Origin: Campylorhamphus procurvoides
Taxonomy: Eukaryota; Chordata; Aves; Passeriformes; Dendrocolaptidae
Reading direction: 5' to 3'
Length of the DNA: 64,000 nucleotides
Assembly: GCA_013396655.1 (NCBI GenBank)
Contig: WBMV01003161.1
Coordinates: forward strand, 3,904,059 to 3,968,058
A program made the position numbers and the translations under genes. A model generated the notes under the pieces. It did not search any database. It saw only the letters and a list, made by a program, of their open reading frames with translations, and was not told the origin of the DNA. Shown here piece after piece: positions 1 through 14,169 of this stretch (position 1 is its first letter; the number at the start of each line of letters is the position of its first letter).

Positions 1-2439
1 GTAAGTGTAGGAGTTGGAGCACTAAAGTACTTTACTAGATCTGCTCAAGAATTTATATTTTTCATGCATTTTATCTTTCTAAGGAATTCTTCCTCCTTTC
101 GTGCTTTCTAGTGTTACTTTTAAAAACATCTGAAAAGTAATAGCTACCTATGTGTCATTGAAGGACAAATGCAACTTGTAGTATCAGCCGTAATTATTCA
201 CTTGTGTTTCTTGAAATGCCAGTTTTAGCCAGTTTTGCACATTTTACAAATGCCTTCTGTGCCAAATCATCCATGGAAATACAAATCATCTCAATTGTTA
301 AATTCATTAACCTAACAAACTGTGGACTAAAAGCCACATTTAAAGCATGCATCCTAAATAGTATTCTCATTATGTGGAATCAGATTAGTCCCTAATCAAA
401 TTTGACTTGGAGCTTGGAGCAAAAGGTAATGGAGTATGACCCCTGATATAAAACAAGGATAGGTGAAGTGTCTAGCACCATGATACCCCCATTTTGTGCT
501 GTGCCAACTAATTCCATCCTTTCTGAGTATTTTCAGATATTTTGTAAACAGATTTGTACTAGTTGAGCTCCTTACCTCAGCTTCTGACACTCACATGACA
601 TCTGCTAAGAAATTTTCAGATATTTGTCCCAGCAGCTTGATGTTTTTGCACATTTGTGTCACTGATGTAACTTTAATAGCATGGACCAATAATAATTATC
701 AAGTCTATTATTCTTGTGCCAACAGACTGAGCATTGATGGGACACCGTGGTTTGAGACAGTACAGACAGAACAGGAGAACATCTCTGCTTTGGAAAGTTT
801 GCTGTATAAATAGAAAAGGCAGGACAGGGTAGAACATGCAAACAGAAGGGAACAAAACCACTAAATGGAGACAAATGTTCCAGTCAATTATTTCCTTCCC
901 AGAAAACTGACTGTAGAGAGATGAGGACAGAGACTCGCAATAGAAAGGAGAGGAAGCGCTGAGAAAGACCATCATCGTGTTATGTATTTGGATGGTGGAT
1001 TTTCCCGAGGGATTTCCAAGGACATCTGAAAGATGTTCTTTAAGGAAGATATAGAGAAACATCTTTTCCCCATAAGTAATACCTGAGTTAGCCCATGGGA
1101 TCCCTTTTCCCCGTTTGCTGAGCACTGGGGCTCCAATGTGGGTTGCTCCCCATCAGCACCAGCCTCCTTTAAGGGGATTCTCCAGGGGTAGGAGAGATGT
1201 ATTTTCTCCCTCCTGCTCCAGACTGGGCTCAGATCCCTCTGGCATGTGGTGGGATCAAACTCACTTGCCCATTTTCCTTCCACTTGAAACAAGAGCATTC
1301 AAGGGGGCAGAGAACAGCACCCACAAAGAAGAGGAGTGCACCAGACCCAGGAATGGGATGGTGCAGTCTTAGGTTCCTCTAGTTAATCCCCTCCAGCGTC
1401 TTATCTATTTCATGCAGGAGTATTCAGTGTGTGTCCTGTAATTATTGTAAATTGCCTACACACGAATGACAAACAAATGTTTGTGTTGAGGTTTTCTACT
1501 GTTTTTTAAATCCATCCTTTTTGAAAAACTGAGGCTTTTTTCTTTTTCAAAGGATGCTTTCTTAGAGCACCCTTTGAAACTCTCCCATTTCATGCACTGC
1601 CATTTGTAATTCCTTCATTTACTAACTACCCACTGACTAATTAAAGCTGTAGCTATTCATGTGATAAATGAATAAAAATAATGATTAAAAAAGTCCTTCT
1701 GATGCTCAGGAGCCTCAAACAAGGACTGTCAGCTCTTTGGAAAGCGAGAGACAAATACTTTTGAAAGTGTGGTCAAGGACATGACGTGAGGTTACCGCAA
1801 AGCAATTTAGCAGATAAGAGCACGTGTGACGGTGCTGAGGTCATTGCAAGCCTCTTCATGTGCTGTCACCAGGATGATTTGTGATAGAGGTTCAGAGATC
1901 TAAGATTTGTGGCTGTCTGTCTGCAGCAGTTAGAGCTCTAGCAAGGTCCTATGCATATTGGGCAATGTGCACTCCCTTATTGTACCTACTGACTACAATG
2001 GGCTTGACTGAGGATGCAACACATTCATTGTGGGACTCTAAAACTCATCTCAGGGTGACGTTTGGTAGGGCTTGTGTGTCACAGCCACCTCAAATCCATA
2101 ATTAGTAATCTGGCACAGACCAGTCTTTATTAATGAAAGAGTAAGGACTGAGTTAGTACAAATTACAGTGATTTTTTGTCATAACTTGCACCTAAAACTA
2201 AGATCACTTCTTCTTTGTTCTCCTGGGGAACTAAAAAAGTTATCCATCTGCTTTTCCTCTTTGCAGGCAGTTTCTTTTCTTCAGTCTTCTAAAAAAAATA
2301 AAATCAGAAGTTTAAAAAAGCTACTCAGTCCAGAGTCTTCAGACAGACCCAGTAAATGAGCAGGATGGCTGGCTCTCTTAAGATTCTCCTTTTAAAGCTA
2401 CAAAAGTTTTAGATTTTTAACTTTTTGCCCCTTTTAAGT

Positions 2440-2476
2440 AAATGGGAGTTTTGATCTTTGACTTCAATAAGGTCTG
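2440..2476 (+). repeat. Fragment of a recurrent near-palindromic old repeat
   Basis: AAATGGGAGTTTTGATCTTT is followed by GACTTCAATAAGGTCTG. The words AATGGGAGTTTTG and TTGACTTCAATAAGG match the two halves of the core in their usual order. Confidence 0.4.
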
Positions 2477-5400
2477 TCTTTCTTCTTCTGGAAGAAAATG
2501 TGGTTATGTAGTTTGAACTACAGCAAAACCTTTCTGCTTGCTCAAATAAAAGCCCCTGTTCCTGCCAGTTTAGGACTTACCCACAAGCAGCCTTCGTGGG
2601 GACTTCGGGAGTGTTATTTGGTATCAGCATCCAGGCATAAATTGGCTCCAATAAATTGCTTTGAATTGAGAACCAGAACACAACCTGAGTATGGAAAAAT
2701 GGTAGGGATAGAAAACAGTATAAAACCTGAGCGAACATAGCTCAGGATCTGTTCTACAGCTTGTTCACAGCTCCTGACCAAAATCCAGATTGCACCTGTC
2801 CATGAGAAGTTGCTGTTTCAACACAGAAACATTCATGGGAATGAGTTAGCTGTGCTGCAAAGGAGGGTGCACAGCTCCAAATCCAGCACTGGGACCTGCA
2901 GGGTGGCAGGGCAGGAGCAGTAGTGTGATTTCATCACAAGCAGTTGGGCTTCAGCACATGCATGGGGCATAAAAACTGTCCCTGCAGGCAGACACAGGGC
3001 TGTATGTCAGCAAATCAGAGAAGCTGCATCTTGGAGACACATTTTGCTTTTTCTGGGGGTCCCTTCTTAGGAGATATTTTGAAAAATAGGAAGGCAATAA
3101 GGAAAGTCTTCTCTTTCCATTGCTGTACCTTTTTGAGGTGTTGAGAAGTCTCTCACTGCTTTGTTTAGATAACTGAACTGATGGCGCCTTCAGGTCTTGG
3201 CCACTGCTTAACTGGACAATTAATAAATTAGTTGAAAAGTAGGAACTAGCTGGGGAGAAAAGAATTTGGGTCAAATCTTATAAATAGCTCCTGATGAAAA
3301 ATACAGGAACAAGTGAGAACTCAAAACCAGTTCATGGGAAATGCCAAAATGTTTCATTTCAGCGCTTTAACGATCCAACTTCTGAACTTTTTGCTTCAAA
3401 TCAGCATTTTTAGTTTCAAAAAAAGAAAAGCTCTGCATACTAAAAATTGAAGCAATGCTTTGTTCAGAAGTTAAATAAACCAAAAACATAATAAAATATC
3501 TTTTTTTTTATTTTTTTTAGGCTCAATGAAGCATTTTTGACTGTGCCTATGCTAAATGCAGAGGTTCTGTTGTTATTGAAATAGCATATGTATTTTGACC
3601 TAAACCAATTTCCTTCTCAAGCTGGGAAACTGAACAATCTATTTTTTCTCTCTTGTTCTCCCCACTCCAGCATTCTTGAAGCCCTGCATTTCCTTGGCAG
3701 GGTTTTTGAGTGTAGACAGGCTTTCCTGGAAATAAATCTTATCTACCTGGGATTAGAAACAGAATTTTTCCTGCTGAAATATTTTGCACGTGTGCTCTTC
3801 CTAAGACAGACTGTTGCTGCAAAATAACTTTGCAGAACGCTCTCCTTGGACATGCAGTCACTGAAGTTATTCCATGTGTATTTTTGTTAAAGCTTTGGTC
3901 ATTATGGCAAATGGAGGTTTTAAATCCCTATATTGTTCTGTGAGCAGTGGAAATGTATCCTTTGCCTTTGGACTACAGACTTAGGGGTCAAATGGTGTGT
4001 GTTTGGAAACTATCAAAGTTCTCAGGCTAGCACTGGTTAATCAGGATTATTGGAAAACCTCTTTAATCACATCTGTGTCTTTTTCAGCAAAGCTGGAAAA
4101 TACACCTCTAAAAGCTGCACTGCTGCTTTCAATGATGTCCAAACACTATAAAAGTTTAGTACTACACTATAGTATTCTTATCTCTCACTCTAGTGTCCTT
4201 ATCTCTTTCAATAATATTGAAAAATACTTCAGGATCGTGAAGAACAAGGAGTTGCATGGGCAGAGAGGTCAAAAATTGAATGTTTTTGCTCTGGATGCAG
4301 CTGTTCAAGTGGTTGCCACATCTATTGCTTTGTTTGCTCTGTGTCACTTGCAGGCTCTGAAAATGAAAAAAAAACCCAATACACATCTAAAGACACCTCT
4401 TAAGGTCCTCTTATGATGGCTGAGAGCAAGAGGTAGGAAGATAACCAAAAAGAGGGCAGCTGCTGCTGTCCTAGTTACTCACAATATTTGCCTTTTAAAT
4501 TTCCCATTGGCCTGGGACTGAGTGTGCTGGGGCACGTGGTGCTGGGAAGCTGAAGTGCCCTGGGGTCCAACATGGAGCCCCACCAGGCTCAGGCTCACAC
4601 CCAGAGGGTCTGGTGTGACAAGGAATTAGCCCCAAAATTCCAAGTGATGTCAATGGCACTGTGTGGGTTGCTCTTCTCTGGCACAGCTGAGCTCTAAAAT
4701 GCAGCCCCAGTCATACAGATGGGTGCTGTGGCTCTGGTGGGTCTTGCCTGGGTGTTCACATGCCTTCACAGCACAGGATTCCTTTTAATTCAGTCTCTGT
4801 GCCATTTTTCTGTTTGGGAAGAGACAGCTCCATAGGTGAAATCAAGTTTCTGCCCGCTCTTTGCTGCTCTGCTGAGCTTGTGAGTACAGGGAGGAAGAGG
4901 GAGGAAAGAAGAATCTAGACTTTTGTGAAATTATGGGGGAAGGAGATAGATGGAGAAAAAAAAGATTTGTGTGACTTTACTGTAAGTGTAAAAAAATTCA
5001 TAGATGTATGAATGTTATGATCTAGATCAAGAGTATTATATGGAAATATCATTTAAGTTTCATGCCCAAGTCCCAATTTAACTTCTGTTAAGTCAATAGA
5101 AAAGATTGCAGTGTTGAATGGAAGTGAGATGTGGGTCTATAAAAGAGGATTTCTTTTCACAGGGGACATTGCTTTGCTGTTTGTACTCTTTGTTTCTTAG
5201 GAATGTCTCTCAGATGTACTCCCTCTGTCATTTCTCTCGTCAGAGACATGTGATTAATGATCTCTTTTTAAGCTTTATTATTCAATTCAGCTCACTATTC
5301 CAGTACACATGTGCATAGTTCTGAGAACCTGAATTGTCACCACATTCATCCAGGCTGGTGTATGTAGACTTGCACCTGTCCTGAAATCTGACAAATCAAA

Positions 5401-7137
5401 TCATTTTAATGAACCACAGCAAACAGTTGATGTTGAAACAGCTGTAAGCACAATATGCAAATCGTGTTTACTGGTAGCTTATGCTCCAGAGAAATAATCT
5501 TTATATGACTGCTTTATTATTTACAGTAGCTCCAAAATTTAATTTTAGTCAACATTGACAGATGCCATCCATGTTAATAGTTGGGCTGCTATATATGGAA
5601 AATGCTAAGCATATGCAGAGGTCTCCTGTTTGTGAGTTGATAATGTGGTTGACAAATGGGTTTAACAATATCCACTCATTTCTGAGCAGTCGGCTGAAAT
5701 TCACCTGAGGTCTGTGGCAACAGAGTGAAGAGGAAGGTCAGAAGAATATGAATGAAGATGAAATAAAAGAATTACTCCAGAGAGCAGTGGGTATAATAAA
5801 AGCATGACAGAGGATGATTAATTATATTTTAGAGTCAGATAATTCCCAGAGAATATGCGTGCATGATAAAACTTTCTAACCTTTCCAGTTGTAATTAAAT
5901 GAGAGATACACTAATCTGACCAAGTAGAGACTATTCTGTTCCTAAACCAGCACTAATGCATATATTAAAACTCTGTTATTTTGAATAAGCAGTCCTACCT
6001 GGCATGAATAAAATCAGAGGCAATAAATGCAAAAGACAAAACTGAGAGTAAAAGAGCCAAATTAAAAGAAAGCTAAATGAGATTTTGAAATGTGAATTGC
6101 ATTGTGTAAGATGCCAGGAACAGAATTAGTAAGAAGGTGGAAGATAGAGGTGAAATCCTCCAAAAAATTTTCTCTCCTTTTCACCCTGTGCCCACCATTT
6201 GGAGATGCCCATTTAAGTCTTCAAATACTTGCTGGCACTGAGTTTGTGACTCTATCAGAAACAACATGAATTCAGGTCTTGAGTGGCTGGCAGGTTGATT
6301 TAAAGAAAACCCCTAAAAAGACTTGAGAGTGTAAACTAGTCCATACATATTCAGTGAAAGTAAACATGGGTCATAAAGAGCATGGTTTCTCTTCCCTTGC
6401 TTATTGCAGTTCAAAAAGTATCCAAAACTCACTCTGGACCTTGACATCAGCAGAGCTGCTCCTTTATGTGAAATCTTAGAGCAGGTAGGCAGGAGCTGTT
6501 CTGGATTGCACAGGGAGGGACCTTCAGGTTGCAATTATTTTCCACTTAACTCTATTCCTTAGTAGCAATTATGGGCGTGTTGGACTCTCAGGTACAAAAC
6601 CACAGTGCTTTAACTTTTAATTAACCCAAAAGGAAGAGCTTAAGGACAATGAGCCGTGTCCCCCTGTTTAGTGAACTTCACTTTGGTAGGAGTCAATATG
6701 TTCATTTATAGTTAATTCTACAAGAACTATTACAACCCTCCTTTTCCTACTTTGCTTTTAAGTGCACGCTCTTAAGTGCCATCACAGACCCAGCCAGGGT
6801 GGGTTTAGGAAAGGCAGGTCCCGGTTTCAACTTTCATGCTCTCTGCTGCACTTCAGGCTGGTTTTTGAAGGGGGAGACTGTGAAATGGGGGTCACAGTAT
6901 TTTGAGATAGATGTGCTGGTGATAGAACGCTCTTGATCTGCCACCTTAAAATACTATCACCTTTCCTTCTCTGTTGGCTGAAAATGTGCAGGCTGTAGAA
7001 AATGGCTGTGTTATTTCTGTAGTTGCTTCATTCTGATTAGTTAGGAGTCCCTGAGGGAGCAGGAGCTCAGTGATCCCACCCTTTTTCTTCAGCTGATCTT
7101 GGAGCCTTTCCCTTTGCAGGCTGTTGTTTCCTCTCTG

Positions 7138-7165
7138 CCTCCTCCTCCTCCTCCTCCTCCCCCCC
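7138..7165. repeat. (CCT)n microsatellite ending in a C run
   Basis: Seven CCT units plus CC are followed by five further C, preceded by a T/C-rich stretch. One strand is pure pyrimidine, and mirror-like tracts of this kind can form triplex DNA. Confidence 0.9.
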
Positions 7166-10100
7166 AGTGTGTTGTGCTGCATGAGACACCAAATGGGAGC
7201 AATGATGATCTTCTATCTTGTTTATCTTCTGTGCAGAGTTTATTGGGAGCTCAAAGCTGCTCCACCCCTCCTTTGTGGTTGAGGCTGGAGGTCAGATAAA
7301 GCAGAGATGCTCCTTTGGATGAAATGCAGAATGTTATCTTGGGCTTGTCTTCTTATCAAATGCTTGCATCACTTCATTAAGAAATCAGGACGGTTTCTTG
7401 TAGTAAATTTGCATAGTGAATTAGGGACTCCTATCAAAAGAAATAGTGGAATTATGTTGGGTCACCAGTTTATCTCTGAAATTAATATAGCTGTATAAAT
7501 AATAATTTGTAATTGACTCTTTTTGAAGCATATCAAAATAGGAAGCAATATATTGAGGTGATTGGTCACACCATAAAAGAAAAAAATACTAACAAAACAA
7601 AGCCCAAAGAACGCCTGAGGAGTTGAATTTAAGCAGGAAGATTTTGTTTTTGATAGATTTGGATGTATCACAGAAGCCCAAACATACAGCAAGCCTTTGT
7701 ATTCATGGCCTGCTTAAAGGAAGCCTGTCATTTGGCATTAAAATTGGAATCTGTGACATGGCTAAGTGCATGTTTAATCAAAATGGATTATGGACCTACT
7801 CATGTATATCGTTCTAACATTTTTTCAGCTTTTTGAAGTTACATTTTCTGTAAGTTTTAAAATAATAATGCAGTGAATTATGCTGATTTCACCCTGATCT
7901 CACATTTTTGACTGCAGGCTTGATCAGCAAATTTTAAATCAAAGCATTTCCTGTGGCTTCTTAGATTAAAATAAAAATAAAAAAGGAAAATGTGGCTCAG
8001 CTGTTTATATACAAACATGCAACAGTTATAATGAAAGAATTACCCACAATGCCAGTGTAACTATAGTAACCAGCATTCACAAAGGTCTGCATTTAAGGGT
8101 GGTTAAAGCCAAATACATATTTGTTTTACATAGACAATATCATTCTTGTAATAGAACACAACACCAAAAAAGGTCCTACAGATGCAAAAATTAGCTGGGT
8201 GTGGAGTTTCCTGTGAAATAAACTCTGCCTTTGCTAGTAGTGTGTGTTCTCCCAGGCTGCTCCAAGCAGTCAGGAGACAGAGACATCCCAAGTGTAATTT
8301 CAGCACAAAGTCATCTGCAAACCCAGCTCCCCAAATCCTCCTCCCCAACAGTGTCCGGGGGCAGAGGTCCCTCCACCTTCTGCAGGATGGAAAGGGACTG
8401 GCACTCTGACCTGCAGCAGCTCCTGCACCCTCACACCCCTGGAAATACAAAAAATAAGGTGTTTGACTGTGGCAGAGCTGTTATTGATTCTGAGCAATGG
8501 AGAAAGGGAACAGTAGAAAACAAACAGAAGGCAGATAGAAGGAAAAATAATGAGTGGATGTACACTGTAATCAAAGGTTCTTTCTAGTTTTGATACACTT
8601 TATGATGATGCTCTGTTAAGCAAAGGTTGGGGGTTTTTTTTAAATCTATGGCTGATTGCAAGCAAAAATAACTACTGATCAATAGAAACCTCCACTGGGA
8701 ATGGAACATTGCCTGGAAATGATCTCAGCAAAACTATCTGGCTTATTGCCCTGCAGGTTTATGCAACTACTCTTTCATAGTTGTTTTAATTCTTCTTGTA
8801 TGCAGAAAAGTCACTGCTGGCCTGTATTCATCTTTGTAGCTTGGCAGTTTCAGGGAACGTGAGGGTAGAAAAGAAGACTGTTTTGTTTACTTTGACTGCT
8901 CTTAAACACTCTGATTTCAGTTTTGTTCAAATATCCCACGCTGAGACTGCAGAGCATGCAGGGCACTAACAGTGTGTGGTGGGCAAAGGACAGGGGAGAA
9001 TTGGGAATCCAGGCACCTTCTGCAAGGGGGAGGTATCTGGATGATCCCAGCAAGAAAGACCCACCTCTCCTGAAGAGAAAGGGACAAGTCCTGTAGACGT
9101 GACACAGAAAGGAAAAAAAGTCATTCCCAAATGTGGTGAGTGGGGAAAGCACAGCAGGCAGAGCCTGGGAATGCACGTTCTCTGTGCCCCCTCCCTTGTC
9201 AGTCCCCAGCAGCCCCTCTGCTCAGCCTGGCTCTCCACTGACCCTTCAGAGCAAGAGAAGAGAACACCCACAGATGTTCTCGAGGCTCTTGTTTGCTTTA
9301 TAGGAAGAAAGCAAAATAAGTATGACCAGGTTTGTGTGAGATGAGTGGTTTCGAGCCTGGAAATACAATATAATACTGGTCAAGGATTCTCAGGGTTCAG
9401 AATAATTCTGAGCCAGTGTTTGTTCCAGTAAGACTTAAAGCACACTGTGTTTTTCACAGGACCCAGCTGTTACAATATCATATAAATAATGATTGCTGTC
9501 AGATTGGTGTGTGTATATCCCTTTGCTCCCAGTGGTGGAAGGGCCCAGTTCATTAGGACATTTCCAGCAGATCTGAAGTAAAATTGAGGCAGTGAGTAAA
9601 AATGCAGATGACATATAAATAGAGAATTGAAAATACAAAAGCAGGCAACAGTGCAGTTGGAATGAAATTCTTCTAATGACTTCTTTACAATATATGACAG
9701 AACTTTAAAATCTAGTTCCTAAATCAATAAAGAATTAAAAAATTACATACTTTACTCCAGTCAAATGGCTCTTTGAACTTCAATTTCAAATAAAATGAAA
9801 GCAGGTTGCCATGACTACTGAGTGTTACTGAGTGTCTTCATATCTGTATAATTGCTGAGTATTTGTAGACAAACAGTTGCATCTTTCACTGGAAAACTTG
9901 GGAACTAACCAGTTGTTGGTGTGAGTCCCCTGGTGTCTCTGTGAATAATTGGCTCAACACTAAGCTATAGTTATCTCTATCCACACAAAAAGAAAGCTAT
10001 TCAAACATCCAGCATGCACACATCAGGCCCAAATATCGTCCTGTGTTAACATACAATATGACTTAATGTTACAGTTTCCCCATTTTGATAAATCAGGGTT

Positions 10101-13100
10101 GCTGACGTAGTTGACACGATTTTACGAAGCTTGTCCTTGGGCCGTTTGATCTTTGTTTCCTAAACTCAAGAGGTTTTTACAGAGAAGTGGATCATCACAG
10201 TGAAGCTGTGGAGTGCATGGAGAGTGTAGGCTTTCTTGGGCTTGTCAAGGACCTGGCACGGGGCTGTTTTGTACAGTTTGCCCTCAGGGACTCCTTTTGT
10301 CTGGTGGGTGGGAGCTCAGGTCTAGCAGGCACATTGCTCTTGAGGTTCTTTTCTTTTACGTTTCTACTGACAATTTCAGTTAAACTGTTCACATGCAAAA
10401 TGAGATGTGGAATATCCACTGTCTTCATATATTATGTATATATACTCTATTCCACTTGCCTGCTAAATGCAGCACTTACCACTGTCATAGAACTAACTGA
10501 TGTTTAATCCTGCTTAAGCAAGCATTGCCCCCAGTGAGACTAATTCAGACACCCATAACTTTCAGCCACATTACATAATTCAGATTTTGATTAACTTGTA
10601 ATCTTCTATAAGTAACCTGAACAGTTCCTCTCTCCCTTTCCTTGTCCCTGCATCTCCAGTAGCACAGACATGGCAGTAAATAGCAGGAAAGTGGACTGGA
10701 AGGACAGATTTTGTCTTGTTGGACTGGTTTGGACAGTTCCCTCTGTCATAAAGCATCTAAAAAAGAACTAAGAATGAAAGGGCACAGTTCAGTAAGGTAC
10801 AAAGAGCTTTAAGCTCAAAGTCATGCTAGTAAATCCCTGAGAAATAAATGTATACAGAAAGCAAACTCAGAAGGAATATGGAAAATGAAGAAATATTCAG
10901 GGGGACTGTTTTCACTCCAGCAGTGCATGTCCTGTTCGATCCACATGTGCAATTTTTGAAGCTGTACATGGGTTTTGCTCACCAGCAGTACAGGCAGTGG
11001 AGTTCTTGGTACTTAGCTATTATTAACAAAATGACAGAACCCCAAATCAGGCATCTCCTAAAACTCCTGGCAGAACCTGACAGTACAGATCTGAGCCAAA
11101 TTCTGCAGCAACTCTTGATTCACAATTACCCAAATTCCAACTTAGACTGTACCTGGAAAATAATTCAACCATCTACTGAAACCCAGAAGTAGTGAAATTG
11201 TTACCTGTGGCTTGCTAGCTTAAAGTCAGAAACCTTATTTTATTTCCACTGGCTGTACCAGGATGGGTCCAAATTATTTATTCAGGACTTGAGGTCTATA
11301 TATAAACCAAGTTTACACATTACTCTATTTGCATAATTCCAATCAACTAGTAGTAGAGAAGAAGTGCTGCATGAAGGTCTTTGGCCTTCCTAGCCGAGCT
11401 CGTTACGCCTCTAAAGAGCACTCGGTTGCTCCTCTAATCACTTAGACGTTTTCTGTCAAGCTGTATTAGTCTCTGTTCAGGTTCCACCAGATTTCAGGTT
11501 CTCTTTCTTGGAGTTTGCTTAATTGTACGAATAGAATTTCTTTCCCCTGCACAGCTTTTGGGAAAAGCTCCACACCTTCAGCCTCAGCATAAAATAGCCC
11601 AGTCATCCCCAAATGATACATATTTTATTGCTTTTCTCTGGCAGTTCTCTGCTCTTTCTGCTTCCACCCTCTTCCCTTTCATCATGGAGCCCATCTGTAC
11701 CTCTGAGGTAAGGCAAACGGTTCTTCTGAAGAAGAGTAATTTATACAAACGATGTGAATTTTTCTGTATCTTCTTCATAATCCTGGATTTTCCCTTGTGA
11801 CCCTGCAGAAAGCAGCTGGGGCAGCTCCATGTTTCCACAAGCCACATCATCCCCTCTTAGCTCTGAAGGCCACGGGAGAAGTTTTGTTGGCGTTTTTTTA
11901 GGCCAAGACAAACTCCATCCATCGTTGTTGGAGCTGAGCCATGAAACTGTCACACCAATATAGGCCACCACCAATGTCCCACCCATGTAACTCTGGTGTG
12001 ACCATGGAAGAAGAAGTTTTTCCCCAATTACTGCCAAAAATGTCACACACCTTTCCCTTCTCATAATAAATGGCCTCTGCTGTGTCATTTTAATGAGCAC
12101 AATTTATGGTGTTCTGAAGTTTTTTCTTGTATTATATATTGACCCCAGTGAATTAGGTGGGGATATAATTACATCAAACGTCAGACTTTGTCTCCAATGT
12201 ATATGAATAATGGAAAAAGGAAATAAGCTGCAAAAGGGAATGCATGGAATTAATTCTTTGAAGGTTCACGGACTTAGCATTTCAAAGATGTGTGAAACTT
12301 CTCCTTTTTTATGGAGTTATTCCATCGCCTCAAAGATTTTTAAAGTCAGAAAGTGCCACAAGAATTCCATTCTCCTGTGTAGCAAAGGTCACAGGATTTC
12401 ATCCAGCTGTTTCAGTGCTGAGCCTTGTAAACTCTTGAATAAGTGTATTTACTGAAGCAGAAGTCAATGAACTGAAGAAATGAACTGAGTCTGCCCCTCT
12501 CAACCCAGCAAATCCCCTCAGTCTTGTTCCATTTTTACTCAAAATGCCAATCTCTTTATGGAGAATAGGGTTTATGTCACTTCTTTGGAACGAGATGTGT
12601 TCTTTATAGAGCAGAATATACGTACAATGGACCCCTCTGAATACACATGTGCACACACACATTTGTCTCGTGCTACTTTCTCTCCTGGCTAAAGTGTGCC
12701 TGAGAATAAATAGGGTTAGTTCTGCAAACATTTGTAATCCCTCTGTCATGATCATCTCTACATCTATAATCAATTTGGTTTAGACAATGGAAACTCCTCA
12801 GCAACATCATAAAAGCTTTATAGGTCAAATTTACAAGGTGAAGAAGATTCTAACTTATATTTTTCCTTTGTTCCAAAAGTGTTATTTGTGTGTGTGGTCT
12901 GTGCTTATTTGTATAATTTTCTGGGAACAAACCTTTGGCAAATATTAGATATCTTTAGGATTTATCTGTCCAATGGCCTGAAACGCTGCAGTGAAATGCA
13001 AATGCTTGAGCAGGGAGTTTGGACAGAATGACCCACTGTGGTCCCTTCCAAATTTACCCCTTTTGGGGTCCTGTGAAGTGTTTGGGCCCCAAGGGCTCCT

Positions 13101-13787
13101 TCCCAGCTGGGGAGGTGGTTGTGACTTGGCAGGTGCCAGGCTGGGATTTGTATGGTGAGGGGCTTTTTCTGTAACCAAGCAGAGCAGAACCCCAAATCTG
13201 TGACCAGTACTTGCTGCAGAACAGCACACAAAGGACCTTGGTTTAGTTCTGATGCAGAAGGGATGACAGATAAGTTGCATTTTTTCATGTTATCAGCTAC
13301 ACTGTCAAATTTATCGGTTGTGCATGGAGAAACTTAGGAAATAAGGAAGGAAAAACAAGAATTCCAGCCTCTGAACTTATGTCTGTAGAAATTCCTGCTA
13401 AAACTCTGATTTTTGTAAAGTCTAATACTTGGGAAAATTTCAGTACAGGTTCAAGTGCCTGAAAAGCTTGAAAGTCTGTAAGCTATGTTGTCCATACCTA
13501 AATAGGTACCATACATTTCTCAAGTATATTTTATATATATAGATGTAACACTATATGTACATTTGGGAGATGAGTTGTCCCTGCAATGTCCCCAAAGGTT
13601 GTAAGTTTGGCTCAACCTGGAAATAGGGGTGGGTTCCCACAGAGAGCCGGTGTGGTGTCAGCTCCAAGGGTGATATTTGGTCTGATATTTTGGATGAGGC
13701 TGCATTGCAGAGGCTCTCAAAGGGCTGCCAGTGGTGATCCAGTGTGGTCAGGAGCAGGACTCGTGCATTGGAGTGGCTTTCAAACAA

Positions 13788-14060
13788 AATCACAGAGTCA
13801 TAGGATAGTTAAGGTTGAAAAATACCTCTAAGATCAAGTCCAACCATTAAGCCAGCCCCACTATAACCATGTCCTCAAGTGCCACATCCACAGGTCTGTC
13901 GAACACTTCCAGGGACGGTGACTCCACCCGTGCCTTGGGCAGCCAGTGCTTGACAACCCTTTCTGTGAAGGGATTTTTCCTAATATCTAATCTAAACCTC
14001 CCCTGGTGCAACCTGAGGCCATTTCCTCTCATCCTGTCACTTGTTCCCTGGGAGAAGAAG
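13788..14060 (-). mobile_element. CR1 LINE 3'-end relic (5'-truncated)
   Basis: Read on the + strand the fragment starts AATCACAGAGTCATAGGA, the reverse complement of the CR1 3' tail. It continues through phrases typical of bird CR1 copies, such as AAGTCCAACCATTAAGCC, the 'lead-in' to CCTTGGGCAGCCAGTGCTTG and CTCATCCTGTCACTTGTTCC. Read on the minus strand, the upstream part gives a worn C-terminal reading with [21 protein letters not shown] and ESPSLEVFD, familiar from CR1 second-ORF ends. About 270 bp remain. This is a dead 5'-truncated insertion, antisense to TAFA1. The left edge is clear; the right edge is where similarity to my recollection fades, near GGGAGAAGAAG. Confidence 0.88.
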
Positions 14061-14161
14061 TGCAATGGTGTGATTGTCTATGGAAGTGACTGCAGAGGGC
14101 GAGGGGGGAACCAGCTCATTCCGTGAATGCACAGGCTAAGTTTAGCTACTGCTGGAGTAGC

Positions 14162-14169
14162 TGACGTCA
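14162..14169. promoter_or_regulatory. Consensus CRE octamer TGACGTCA
   Basis: A perfect CREB/ATF-type palindrome lies within CTGACGTCAG, 102 bp right of the CR1 relic. It is a sequence match only. Confidence 0.4.

Noticed and set aside
1..6. Window begins with GTAAGT, a perfect donor
   Set aside because: There is no upstream exon sequence to test it, and a window edge falling on this hexamer can be coincidence.
673..1125. 150-codon minus-strand frame
   Set aside because: No family resemblance, and it overlaps other equally long frames in different phases.
10848..11192. 114-codon + strand frame, fairly protein-like in composition
   Set aside because: I recognise no family. There are no splice sites or retrocopy hallmarks such as a poly-A tail or target duplication that would support a processed pseudogene.
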